Positions 33,647 through 41,846 of a DNA stretch of 64,000 nucleotides are shown piece after piece. The DNA is taken from assembly GCA_965217015.1 (NCBI GenBank), contig OZ244224.1, positions 620,001 through 684,000 of the forward strand, read 5' to 3'. The notes beneath the pieces are model-generated. The model worked only from the letters and a program-made list of their open reading frames with translations. It was not told the DNA's origin and did no database searches. Source of the DNA: JAYQKL01 sp038142705. GTDB lineage: Bacteria; Pseudomonadota; Alphaproteobacteria; RS24. The translations under genes and the position numbers were made by a program. Each line of letters begins with the position of its first letter. Within the stretch, counting starts at the first letter, position 1.

Positions 33647-34410
33647 CAGATTTACCCCATTTAGATGCAGGCATTTATACTGGTGAGGTGCGCCACGCTC
33701 GCTATGCCCCCAAGCGTCACCGCTTCATTTATCGCGTCTTTTCCTGCCTATTTGATGTTGATAGCCTTGAAACCTATCACCAAAATCTAAAATGGTTTTC
33801 CTTAAACCGATTTAACCTTTTTAGCCTTTGGCAAAAAGACCATGCCGCAAAGGACGGGACAGCCATTAGACCATTTTTAGATAAGCTGATTTCCCAAGCT
33901 GGCTTAAACCGTGCAGATAAAATTTTAATGCTATGCTATCCGCGCATTCTTGGCATTGGGTTTAACCCCATCACAATTTATTATTGTTATGCGCAAGATA
34001 AAATTTCGGCCATGATTTATGAAGTTCGAAACACATTTGGCGGTGATCATCTTTATGTCATACCCTTAAAAGGCGATGATGACCTCACTAATCACAACCG
34101 CAACAAGCAACTCCATGTTTCCCCCTTTATGGGCATGGAGGCAAGCTATGGCTTTACAGCAGAGCCACCAGATGACAAGATAAAATTTGTTATTCGGGAA
34201 TATTATGAAAATAAGCCGATTTTGATAGCCAGCTTTATAGGCAAAAAAAAGCAGCTAACAGACAGCGCCCTTTTGACTAGTTTTTTGAAACACCCGCTGA
34301 TGATGCTGAAAGTTGTCATCGGGATACATTATGAGGCGCTTAAGATTTTTGCAAAAGGCGTTCCTTATGTGAAAGGGCAAAACAAGCCTGATAAGAGGAT
34401 AAGTTTCTAA
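33643..34410 (+). CDS. DUF1365 family protein
   Basis: Protein of 255 residues with DUF1365 features: IYTGEVRHARYAPKRHRFIY near the start, FNPITIYYCYA and VRNTFGGDHLYV in the middle, and a C-terminal HPLMMLKVVIGIHYEALKIF. DUF1365 proteins are nearly always encoded between an FAD oxidoreductase and a CFA-type methyltransferase, as here. The function is unknown but is presumed to be in fatty-acid modification. Start overlaps the preceding stop by 4 bp. Confidence 0.9.
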   Translation: MTDLPHLDAGIYTGEVRHARYAPKRHRFIYRVFSCLFDVDSLETYHQNLKWFSLNRFNLFSLWQKDHAAKDGTAIRPFLDKLISQAGLNRADKILMLCYPRILGIGFNPITIYYCYAQDKISAMIYEVRNTFGGDHLYVIPLKGDDDLTNHNRNKQLHVSPFMGMEASYGFTAEPPDDKIKFVIREYYENKPILIASFIGKKKQLTDSALLTSFLKHPLMMLKVVIGIHYEALKIFAKGVPYVKGQNKPDKRISF

Positions 34411-34451
34411 AGCACGAGAACGAGTAAGACGACTAACGACCATCGGAGACC

Positions 34452-35699
34452 ATGATGCAGAACACCAATCATGCCAACACCAAGACACCAACACTTGATG
34501 CGCGCCTACCTAAATTCCAACATCTCATATCAGCGATTTTTAACAATCTGAAATATGGAAAACTCAATATTGTCTGGGCTGATGGCAGCCGCGATGTGTT
34601 CACCGGAACAGAGACTGCATCGCATCAGACAGAGGCGACTTTACTTATTCATGATAACAGGTTTTTCCGCCGCGTGATTCAAAGTGGTAGTTTGGGTTTT
34701 GCAGAAAGCTATCTTGAGGGGGAATGGACAACACCTAATTTAGCAAGCTTGCTTGAAATCATGTCCCGTAACATTCACGCTTTTGAAAATAAGATTGGCA
34801 AAAGCAAACTTGTTAAAATCTTTCAACGCCTCATTCATTTGCTGCGCCCCAATACACGCAAAGGGGCAAAGAAGAATATTCACGCGCATTATGATTTGGG
34901 CAATGATTTTTATGAGCTATGGCTGGACCCGAGCATGACCTACTCTGCGGCTTATTTCTCTAATCAAACAATGAGCCTTGAGCAAGCGCAACAAGAGAAA
35001 TACCGTAATTTAGCCAAGATGATTGACTTAAAACCCGAGCATCATGTGCTGGAAATTGGTTGCGGCTGGGGCGGCTTTGCAGAATTTGCGGCACAAGAAA
35101 TTGGTTGTAAAATCACAGGCATCACCATCAGCAAAGAACAGCTTGCCTATGCGAAAGAGCGCATGGCAAAACATAATTTAACCGGCCAAGTTGACCTCCA
35201 ATACACTGATTACCGCGATGTGACGCAGCGTTTTGACCGTATTGTATCGATTGAAATGTTTGAGGCGGTTGGCGAAACCTACTGGGAAACTTATTTTAAG
35301 CAAATTAAGAACTGCTTAAAAACAGGCGGTAAAGCCGGCCTCCAAATCATCACCATCAATGATGAAGCCTTTAAGAAATACCGCAAACGCGCTGACTTTA
35401 TCCAAAAATATATTTTTCCAGGCGGCATGCTACCATCGGTGGAACGCTTACAAAAAGAATTTGCAAAAGCCAATTTGCAGCTATCCGATAAGCTCGATTT
35501 AGGCATTGATTATGCCAATACGCTGGCACAATGGGATGTAAGCTTTCATGAAAAATGGCAGGAAATTAAAAAACTCGGCTTTGACCAAAGATTCAAAAAC
35601 ATGTGGCATTATTACCTCGCCTATTGTGAGGCGGGGTTCCGCACAAAACATATTGATGTGTCGCAATTTGTCATAGAAAACAACGCCAGCGAAATCTAA
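34452..35699 (+). CDS. cfa: cyclopropane-fatty-acyl-phospholipid synthase family methyltransferase
   Basis: SAM-dependent methyltransferase acting on unsaturated acyl chains of membrane phospholipids, 415 residues. It has the substrate-side motif HYDLGNDFYELWLDPSMTYS (about residues 144-163), the SAM motif VLEIGCGWGGFAEFAA and GITISKEQLAYAKER, and the C-terminal FIFPGGMLPS equivalent (KYIFPGGMLPSVERL). It may make cyclopropane rings or methylated precursors of furan fatty acids; the FAD partner favours the second. It is last in the photolyase unit, and the DUF3833 promoter overlaps its stop codon. Confidence 0.93.
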   Translation: MMQNTNHANTKTPTLDARLPKFQHLISAIFNNLKYGKLNIVWADGSRDVFTGTETASHQTEATLLIHDNRFFRRVIQSGSLGFAESYLEGEWTTPNLASLLEIMSRNIHAFENKIGKSKLVKIFQRLIHLLRPNTRKGAKKNIHAHYDLGNDFYELWLDPSMTYSAAYFSNQTMSLEQAQQEKYRNLAKMIDLKPEHHVLEIGCGWGGFAEFAAQEIGCKITGITISKEQLAYAKERMAKHNLTGQVDLQYTDYRDVTQRFDRIVSIEMFEAVGETYWETYFKQIKNCLKTGGKAGLQIITINDEAFKKYRKRADFIQKYIFPGGMLPSVERLQKEFAKANLQLSDKLDLGIDYANTLAQWDVSFHEKWQEIKKLGFDQRFKNMWHYYLAYCEAGFRTKHIDVSQFVIENNASEI

Positions 35700-35719
35700 T
35701 CTGCTCTCTTAAGCGTATA
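35693..35719 (+). promoter_or_regulatory. predicted ECF-type promoter of DUF3833 gene (AATCT-N16-CGTATA)
   Basis: AATCT at 35693-35697 overlaps the CFA gene's end and CGTATA is at 35714-35719, again with a 16-bp spacer. It would allow separate stress-dependent expression of DUF3833. Confidence 0.5.
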
Positions 35720-35746
35720 AAAATTACTTCTAAAGAGGTATTTATT

Positions 35747-36226
35747 TTGCGTGATATAAGCCAGACATCAAATTTCAGATTAGAAGATTTCTTCAAGGGT
35801 GATTTTCATTCTTATGGCAAGATTCTCAATCGCAAAGGCAAAACAATCAGAAATTTCAGCGTGACTGGCAATGCTATTTTCCGCAAGGAAACGCTCATTC
35901 TCGATGAAAAACTCATCTATGATGATGGGGCGCAAGAAGACAGAATTTGGCAGATTTTGACCCTACCCAGTGGCCGCTATGAAGGACACACGCATGGGCT
36001 TGTCGGCAAAGCTCCAATTGGCTGTGTTCAAGATAATATTTTTCGCTGGAACTATCGCCTGAAAATACCTATCCGCAATATCCAAATGACATTTTGCTTT
36101 CGTGATGAAATGACACTATCTGACCATTACATCAGCAATTCAGGTAAAATTAGCTTGTTTGGTTTTGATATTCTGTCAATTGAACAGAAATTCTTTCAAG
36201 GCAAAATTAGCGCGCAAGCAATTTAA
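35747..36226 (+). CDS. DUF3833 family protein
   Basis: Protein of 159 residues starting from a TTG behind AGAGG. DUF3833 features include LEDFFKGDFHSYGKILNRKG, FSVTGNAIF, WQILTLPSGRYEGHTHGLVG and FRWNYRLKIPIRNIQMTFCF, which predict a lipocalin-like beta fold. Other members carry a lipoprotein signal; this one appears to lack it. DUF3833 genes belong to the same CFA/photolyase/ChrR neighbourhood. The last 20 bp overlap the convergent SDR gene. Confidence 0.82.
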   Translation: MRDISQTSNFRLEDFFKGDFHSYGKILNRKGKTIRNFSVTGNAIFRKETLILDEKLIYDDGAQEDRIWQILTLPSGRYEGHTHGLVGKAPIGCVQDNIFRWNYRLKIPIRNIQMTFCFRDEMTLSDHYISNSGKISLFGFDILSIEQKFFQGKISAQAI

Positions 36227-36935
36227 GATAAAGCCCACGCGGCAAACAAGACAAAAGCCATAACCAAAAAGTAAATCGCTTGGGAAATGCTATATGTGCT
36301 TTTCTTTTGTTCAATCCCTGATAAACGCGCTTGGCGGCTTCATCAACCTTCATCAAAAAGGGCATATGAAATTTATTTGGCGCGGTGGCAGGTGTATCAA
36401 CAAACCCCGGCGCAATGACCGAGACATGAACCCCGCTGGCCTTTAAATCAAGCGCCAACCCCTCTGCCATATTGGTTAAGGCCGCTTTGGTTGCACCATA
36501 AGCTGCTGAAGTTTGCAGCCCATTATAGCCCGCAACTGATGACACAATCGCGATATGACCTTGCCCGCGTGCCGCCATATAAGGCACAATCGGTGCCAGC
36601 ATATTGACAGTCCCCGTCACATTAACATTAAAGCTGGCATCAAAAATCTCAGCATCAAAATCAGGCAATTTGGTTGGCAGGTAAACACCCGCATTGGCGA
36701 TGGCCAAATCCAACTCGCCAAATTCGGATTTAATTTTTTCAAAACAAGCGCGCATCATATCACGGTCAGTCACATCACAAGCAACAGGCAAGATATTGTC
36801 GAACTCTTCGGCCAAAGCCTGCAACGCATCTGCGCGCCGCGCCGAAACAGCCACCTGCCAGCCATGATGCGCATAAAGTTTTGCTAATGCCGCGCCAATT
36901 CCTGAACTCGCGCCCGTTATCCAAACACTTGGCAT
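36207..36935 (-). CDS. SDR family oxidoreductase of the stress/lipid cluster
   Basis: Short-chain dehydrogenase of 242 residues. Cofactor motif WITGASSGIGAALAKLYA at residues 4-21, ANAGVYLP at about 90-97, and catalytic Ser/Tyr/Lys in VSSVAGYNGL and YGATKAALTNMAEG. The residue pattern VSARRADAL suggests NADP(H). The C-terminus is long and basic (RFTFWLWLLSCLPRGLYLKL), which may sit on the membrane. It is third in the minus-strand unit ChrR-DUF6134-SDR and is typical for this cluster. Confidence 0.88.
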   Translation of the reverse strand: MPSVWITGASSGIGAALAKLYAHHGWQVAVSARRADALQALAEEFDNILPVACDVTDRDMMRACFEKIKSEFGELDLAIANAGVYLPTKLPDFDAEIFDASFNVNVTGTVNMLAPIVPYMAARGQGHIAIVSSVAGYNGLQTSAAYGATKAALTNMAEGLALDLKASGVHVSVIAPGFVDTPATAPNKFHMPFLMKVDEAAKRVYQGLNKRKAHIAFPKRFTFWLWLLSCLPRGLYLKLLAR

Positions 36936-36970
36936 TGTTTCAATCTCCCAAGTTAAAATTAAATGCGATT

Positions 36971-37705
36971 TTAATCGTCAAAGCTACGCCATTTATGAGG
37001 CGGTGGGACTTGGTTTTTATCGTCAAAAACATAAACCACATCGCGGTTTTTGCCATACCGAGAGCCTAACCATTTTCCGTCTTGAGAATATAGAATGTCA
37101 ATTGGGATATCTTTATTCGCGACAAAATAATGGCCTTGCATATCCTCAATCTGGTCTTCGCCCTTATACAGCGTGTCCATTTCTAGAATTTTGCCAGATG
37201 CGCTGTCTATGAGCTTCAGCTCTTGTGTGAAACCAGGAAACCAATAAGAGGCAGGCTTTAAGTTGCCAGCCAATATATCTTCCGTTTCACCATTATCGCG
37301 CACCAGCATGTCATCAACGCGGCGAATATGTAACTGCGCCGCCTCACCGTTTAATAAAGTGCGTGTTTTGAGCGATTGCAGCGCGCCAGCTTGCCAAATC
37401 TCTTCACTTTTATGGAGAAAATCATAAACTTTAATAAAGCCAAGCTTCACAATAATATCAATATGAATATTGACCCGCACGCGGCCATTTTCCAGTTCTT
37501 CAAAATCCAGCTGGTGGTAGCCTATTTTCTTATCATTACGATAAATTAAAAAGCGTAATTGTTTATCGGCTGGAAGTTGTAACTGGTTTTCGGCAAATGG
37601 GTGAGGCTTTGCACCCATGAGTTCTTCATAAGCCATAGACTTAGAAAGCGGAACAAAACACAACAGCAGAACTAAAATACTAGGAAATAAAATCCTTAAC
37701 AACAC
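36971..37705 (-). CDS. DUF6134 family exported protein
   Basis: Protein of 244 residues with a signal peptide (LLRILFPSILVLLLCFVPLS) and a beta-rich domain: LRFLIYRNDKKIGYHQLDFE, NIHIDIIVKLGFIKVYDFLH, LKTRTLLNG and YFVANKDIPIDILYSQDGKW. The pattern matches DUF6134, a periplasmic or envelope protein often found with ChrR and CFA-type genes, with no known activity. Its start overlaps the 3' end of the ChrR-like gene by 26 bp, so the two are translationally linked. Confidence 0.75.
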   Translation of the reverse strand: MLLRILFPSILVLLLCFVPLSKSMAYEELMGAKPHPFAENQLQLPADKQLRFLIYRNDKKIGYHQLDFEELENGRVRVNIHIDIIVKLGFIKVYDFLHKSEEIWQAGALQSLKTRTLLNGEAAQLHIRRVDDMLVRDNGETEDILAGNLKPASYWFPGFTQELKLIDSASGKILEMDTLYKGEDQIEDMQGHYFVANKDIPIDILYSQDGKWLGSRYGKNRDVVYVFDDKNQVPPPHKWRSFDD

Positions 37706-38315
37706 GCCCTAACCTATCCTTGAATTTCAAAGAACCGCTTGTGACGGCAAGGCAAAGACATTCGCTTTCACCCACCGCTTTCGGGCGGTGTTCAACACCA
37801 TCATCGGCAATAGCTAAGTCACCGCGCTGGTAAATTTTATCCCCATCTTTGAAAGCGCCGCGCAGCACAAGCGTGGCCTCAATACCATCATGCGTATGGC
37901 GAGGGGCAGATTTACCCGGTTTGATTTTCAGCAAACGAACTTCTGTATTGTCGCATAAGCCAGCAATGGCAAGGGTTTTTACACCTGGATAGCTAAACCG
38001 CCATTTTTTCTGGTCAATATCGCAATCAAACAAAGCCCGGATAGATGGAGGCAAATCTTTATTAAAGTTGTTTTTTTTTGACGGCCCATTGAGGTTCTCG
38101 GGCTTGTCAAGCAACTCTAATAATGTATCAAGCGCCTCATCAGATAATTCAACAGGGCTTTCATATTCAAGCAAAGCAGCGTTTAATTCTTCGTATTGTT
38201 CAAGCTTTTGTCGTGCTTCAGGTTCCATACTGACATAGCTAGATACCACCAAACTTAAACCAGCATCGAGCTGGCCAGATGAATATCTCATCAGTAAATC
38301 GTCTATTTCTCGTCC
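37680..38315 (-). CDS. chrR: ChrR-like anti-sigma factor with intact cupin metal site but no zinc ligands in the anti-sigma domain
   Basis: ChrR holds the ECF sigma factor RpoE inactive until singlet oxygen appears. The ATG at 38313-38315 follows AGGA and gives 211 residues; a longer frame from 38348 is less likely. The N-terminal anti-sigma-like part (DDLLMRYSSGQLDAGLSLVV) aligns well with ChrR, but the zinc pattern HxxxCxxC is replaced by Tyr28, Glu32 and Ala35 and the early His by Arg3. The C-terminal cupin keeps His141, His143, Glu147 (PRHTHDGIEATLVLRG) and His177, the same positions as in Rhodobacter. No sigma-factor gene is adjacent: the upstream neighbour is a divergent cysteine synthase gene. 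It leads the unit with DUF6134 and SDR. Confidence 0.82.
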   Translation of the reverse strand, partial: GREIDDLLMRYSSGQLDAGLSLVVSSYVSMEPEARQKLEQYEELNAALLEYESPVELSDEALDTLLELLDKPENLNGPSKKNNFNKDLPPSIRALFDCDIDQKKWRFSYPGVKTLAIAGLCDNTEVRLLKIKPGKSAPRHTHDGIEATLVLRGAFKDGDKIYQRGDLAIADDGVEHRPKAVGESECLCLAVTSGSLKFKDRLGRVVKDFIS

Positions 38316-38367
38316 CATGACGCTAATCCTAGAATTGGAATAAACCATTAATTTTATTTTCCTAATC

Positions 38368-38394
38368 TATACGATATATAATTCTATTTGGATT
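38368..38394 (-). promoter_or_regulatory. predicted ECF-type promoter of ChrR-like gene (AATCC-N16-CGTATA)
   Basis: On the minus strand AATCC is at 38394-38390 and CGTATA at 38373-38368, with a 16-bp spacer, 52 bp upstream of the chosen ATG. It matches the photolyase promoter in both boxes and in spacing, pointing to autoregulation of the cluster by one ECF sigma factor. Confidence 0.6.
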
Positions 38395-38471
38395 TATGGC
38401 AAATATATTTATTGCAAACTTGATATAAATTTTCCATCAGATTAAGAATAGGGAAATAGAAAGGGATAATC

Positions 38472-39470
38472 ATGCAGTTTCATAATGGGCTCGTTGAAGC
38501 GATTGGAAATACCCCCCTTATTCTCCTCAAATCAGCTTCTGAAAAAACCGGCTGCACGATTTTAGGTAAAGCCGAATTTATGAACCCGGGTCAGTCAGTC
38601 AAAGACCGTGCCGCCTTATATATTATCAAAGATGCCGAAAAACGCGGGGTTCTTAAGCCGGGTGGCACAATCGTTGAGGGCACGGCTGGCAATACGGGGA
38701 TTGGCATCGCTTTGGTTGCAAATGCATTGGGGTATAAATCTGTGATTGTTATTCCAGAGACCCAAAGCCAAGAGAAAAAAGATATGCTGCGCCTTGCTGG
38801 GGCCGAGCTCATCGAAGTCCCCGCCGTGCCATATAAAGACCCAAATAATTATGTCAAATATTCCGGACGCTTAGCTGAAGACATGGCCGACAAGAACCCA
38901 AATGGCGCGGTATGGGCCAATCAATTTGATAATATCGCGAACCGTCAGGCGCATATTGAAACAACAGGGCCTGAAATTTTTGAACAAACGCAAGGCAAGG
39001 TGGACGGCTTTACCTGCGCGATTGGTACGGGCGGCACATTAGCCGGTGTTGGTATCGCCTTAAAAGACAAAAACCCTGCTATCAAAATTGCCGCTGCTGA
39101 CCCTATGGGCGCTGCCATGTTTCATTGGTATAAAAATGGCGAGCTCAAATCAGAAGGTACCTCTATCACAGAGGGCATTGGCCAAGGCCGCGTAACTGAA
39201 AACCTAGTTAATGCTCCTATTGATGATGCTTATCAAATTTCAGATGAAGAAGCCTTACCCATTGTTTTTGATTTGCTTAAAAATGAAGGACTTTGCCTTG
39301 GTGGCTCAAGCGGCATAAATATTGCTGGCGCCATGCGCATGGCCAATGAAATGGGGCCCGGCCACACCATCGTGACGATTTTATGTGATTATGGCACCCG
39401 CTATCAAAGCAAGCTTTATAATCCGGAATTTTTGCGCGAAAAAAATCTGCCCTGCCCTGATTGGCTCTAA
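38472..39470 (+). CDS. cysK: cysteine synthase A-type PLP enzyme (O-acetylserine sulfhydrylase)
   Basis: Makes cysteine from O-acetylserine and sulfide. The 332 residues have the PLP-Lys motif NPGQSVKDRAALYII (about residues 38-52), the substrate motif IVEGTAGNTGIGIAL and the PLP-phosphate loop AIGTGGTLAGVG. The C-terminus (NLPCPDWL) is of the longer alphaproteobacterial subtype. The ATG has a GGGATAATC leader with an AAAGGGA site. A GNAT gene starts 2 bp after its stop. Confidence 0.92.
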   Translation: MQFHNGLVEAIGNTPLILLKSASEKTGCTILGKAEFMNPGQSVKDRAALYIIKDAEKRGVLKPGGTIVEGTAGNTGIGIALVANALGYKSVIVIPETQSQEKKDMLRLAGAELIEVPAVPYKDPNNYVKYSGRLAEDMADKNPNGAVWANQFDNIANRQAHIETTGPEIFEQTQGKVDGFTCAIGTGGTLAGVGIALKDKNPAIKIAAADPMGAAMFHWYKNGELKSEGTSITEGIGQGRVTENLVNAPIDDAYQISDEEALPIVFDLLKNEGLCLGGSSGINIAGAMRMANEMGPGHTIVTILCDYGTRYQSKLYNPEFLREKNLPCPDWL

Positions 39471-39472
39471 GC

Positions 39473-40000
39473 ATGTTGCAACGCAAAGGGGCAGAATATC
39501 GGGCAATTGTCACGCATCTTGAAATGTGTACGCCGCCAAACATTGCGCCGCGCTGGCCGCATCAAAACCTCACATTACAAGAAGCCGAGCGGCCCGATAT
39601 TCAGCTATATCGGCACATATATGACCAAATTGGCCGCCCCTATCATTGGGTAAACCGCCGCTATATTTCGGATTACATGCTCAAGCAAATTCTGCACCAC
39701 CCTAAAAATCATGTGTTTTACCTTTATGAAAATGACCAGATTATCGGGTTCACTGAAGTAAATGCGCGCCGCTTTCCGTTAATTGAATTGGTGTTTGTCG
39801 GGCTCAAAGAAAGTGCGATTGGCAAGGGTTACGGCAAAGCATTACTGCATCACACGCTTGATTTTATTTGGTCGCAGACCCCTGAGCGCGTCATTATTCA
39901 AACCAATACTTTAGACAACCCCGCCGCGCTTAACCTCTATCAAAAGTCGGGTTTCACGCCGTTTGACCGTGAAGAAGTCACCATCATAGATAGGGGCTAA
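39473..40000 (+). CDS. GNAT family N-acetyltransferase
   Basis: Acetyltransferase of 175 residues. Acetyl-CoA binding motif LIELVFVGLKESAIGKGYGK (about residues 103-122) and the C-terminal TNTLDNPAALNLYQKSGFTP motif are standard for GNATs. The ATG at 39473 lies just after the cysteine synthase stop; a TTG 12 bp upstream is unlikely. The substrate is unknown. Its stop overlaps the convergent aapP stop by 4 bp. Confidence 0.85.
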   Translation: MLQRKGAEYRAIVTHLEMCTPPNIAPRWPHQNLTLQEAERPDIQLYRHIYDQIGRPYHWVNRRYISDYMLKQILHHPKNHVFYLYENDQIIGFTEVNARRFPLIELVFVGLKESAIGKGYGKALLHHTLDFIWSQTPERVIIQTNTLDNPAALNLYQKSGFTPFDREEVTIIDRG

Positions 40001-40743
40001 TGGTCTAGCACTTGCGATAAAAATAATTTTGTGCGCTCATTTTGCGGATTGCTAAAAAACATTTCTGGTACGTTTTCTTCTACAATCTCGCCCTCATCCA
40101 TAAAAATCACGCGATCCGCTACACGCCGCGCAAAACCCATTTCATGTGTCACGCACAACATCGTCATACCCTGCTCGGCTAAATCGCTCATCACATCAAG
40201 CACTTCTTTTATCATCTCAGGGTCCAGAGCAGATGTCGGCTCGTCAAATAACATAATTTTGGGCTCCATACATAAAGACCGCGCAATCGCAACACGCTGT
40301 TGCTGACCCCCTGATAACTGCCCCGGATATTTATCCGCCTGATCAGGGATACGAACCCGCTCCAAATAGCTACGCGCCATCGCCTCGGCCTCGCCCTTTG
40401 GCACACCGCGCACCCAAATTGGCGCCAATGTGCAATTTTCCAAAACCGTCATATGCGGGAATAGATTAAATTGCTGAAACACCATGCCCACTTCAGAGCG
40501 CACCTGGTCTATATTTTTAATATTATCATTCAGTGTGATGCCCTCGACGGTTATCTCACCGCCTTGATGCGTTTCCAAAACATTGAGGCAGCGTATCAAT
40601 GTTGATTTGCCCGACCCTGACGGCCCACAAATCACAATTTTCTCACCCTGCGCTACATCAAGATTGATATTGCGCAGTACATGAAAATCCCCAAACCATT
40701 TATCCAGATTCCGGATTTGGATTATTTTTTTAGCTTCAGCCAT
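39997..40743 (-). CDS. aapP: general L-amino acid ABC transporter, ATP-binding protein
   Basis: ATPase of the AapJQMP/BztABCD uptake system. 248 residues with Walker A GPSGSGKSTLIRCLN, signature LSGGQQQRVAIARSL, Walker B IMLFDEPTSALDP and switch His in CVTHEMGFARRVADRVIFMD. It is last in the aapJQMP operon; its start overlaps aapM by 1 bp. Confidence 0.96.
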   Translation of the reverse strand: MAEAKKIIQIRNLDKWFGDFHVLRNINLDVAQGEKIVICGPSGSGKSTLIRCLNVLETHQGGEITVEGITLNDNIKNIDQVRSEVGMVFQQFNLFPHMTVLENCTLAPIWVRGVPKGEAEAMARSYLERVRIPDQADKYPGQLSGGQQQRVAIARSLCMEPKIMLFDEPTSALDPEMIKEVLDVMSDLAEQGMTMLCVTHEMGFARRVADRVIFMDEGEIVEENVPEMFFSNPQNERTKLFLSQVLDH

Positions 40744-41846
40744 TATTTATTCCTCTCATCACGGGATAGGCTTTTCTCAACAAATGATGAATATCGCGAC
40801 ATAGCAAAACAAAAAATCCAGAACACAAAACCCGCAAAAATATATCCCGTGAGCGGCACTTGTGTTGCCGCCCAATTCGGGTCGGTATAGTGGAACATCA
40901 CCACGCCCATTAAATCAAAAATACCCACAATCATCACCAATGTTGTGTCCTTAAACAGCCCGATAAAAGTATTCACAATACCAGGAATGGATATGCGTAA
41001 AGCCTGCGGCAAAATAATATGATACATAGATTGCCAATAAGAAAGCCCAAGCGATTTACACGCTTCATACTGGCCAGCAGGTATGGCTTGCAGCCCGCCA
41101 CGGATAACTTCAGCCATATAGGCCGAGGCGAATAAGGCCACCCCAATAAGGCATCGCAAAAGAGCATCAAAATTTACCCCTTTGGGCATAAATAGCGGCA
41201 GCATGACGCTGGCCATAAAAAGCACTGTAATGAGCGGCACACCGCGCCAGACCTCGATAAACACAACAGAGGCGCTTTTCACCACAGGCATATTGGACTG
41301 GCGCCCTAAGGCCAGCAAGATGCCTAACGGTAAAGACAAAACAATACCAGACACCGCAATGATGAGTGTAACCAACAGCCCACCCCAGTCATTTGTCGGC
41401 ACATGAGTGAGACCAAAAGAAAAACCGAAGATGCCGCCAGACAACAAAACCACCGATAAAACCGGATAGGCCAGCAACATAAAAAGAGCCACGGCTTTTT
41501 TAGGCTGTAAAAATGGCGTAACCAGCCAGACAAGCCCCAAGCCGCCCAAAAGGAAAACCAAGTTTGGCCGCCATAAAAAGGCATCTGGATAATTGCCATA
41601 AATAAAGGGCTTTATTTTCGCTGTCACAAACGGCCAGCAGGCCCCTTGCACTTGTTTTACACAGGCATCACGACTGTCGCCTGTCCAGCTTGCGGAAATA
41701 AACAGCCAATCCACAACAGCTTGCGCGCCAATAAATAAAAAATAGGCGCCAATCAGTGTCACCAGACCATTGCCGAATGACGAAAATAAATTCTGGCGTA
41801 TCCATATCAAAACAGAAGAATGAAAAAACAGGTTTTGCGCGTTCAT
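40743..41846 (-). CDS. aapM: general L-amino acid ABC transporter, permease
   Basis: Inner-membrane permease of 367 residues. A long N-terminal region with several membrane segments precedes the conserved HisMQ-type domain (VWRGVPLITVLFMASVMLPL, AYMAEVIRGGLQAIPAGQYE, EACKSLGLSYWQSMYHIILP). The EAA loop for ATPase contact is present. The extended N-terminus is characteristic of AapM/BztC and not of simple HisM permeases. It directly follows aapQ with no gap. Confidence 0.94.
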   Translation of the reverse strand: MNAQNLFFHSSVLIWIRQNLFSSFGNGLVTLIGAYFLFIGAQAVVDWLFISASWTGDSRDACVKQVQGACWPFVTAKIKPFIYGNYPDAFLWRPNLVFLLGGLGLVWLVTPFLQPKKAVALFMLLAYPVLSVVLLSGGIFGFSFGLTHVPTNDWGGLLVTLIIAVSGIVLSLPLGILLALGRQSNMPVVKSASVVFIEVWRGVPLITVLFMASVMLPLFMPKGVNFDALLRCLIGVALFASAYMAEVIRGGLQAIPAGQYEACKSLGLSYWQSMYHIILPQALRISIPGIVNTFIGLFKDTTLVMIVGIFDLMGVVMFHYTDPNWAATQVPLTGYIFAGFVFWIFCFAMSRYSSFVEKSLSRDERNK

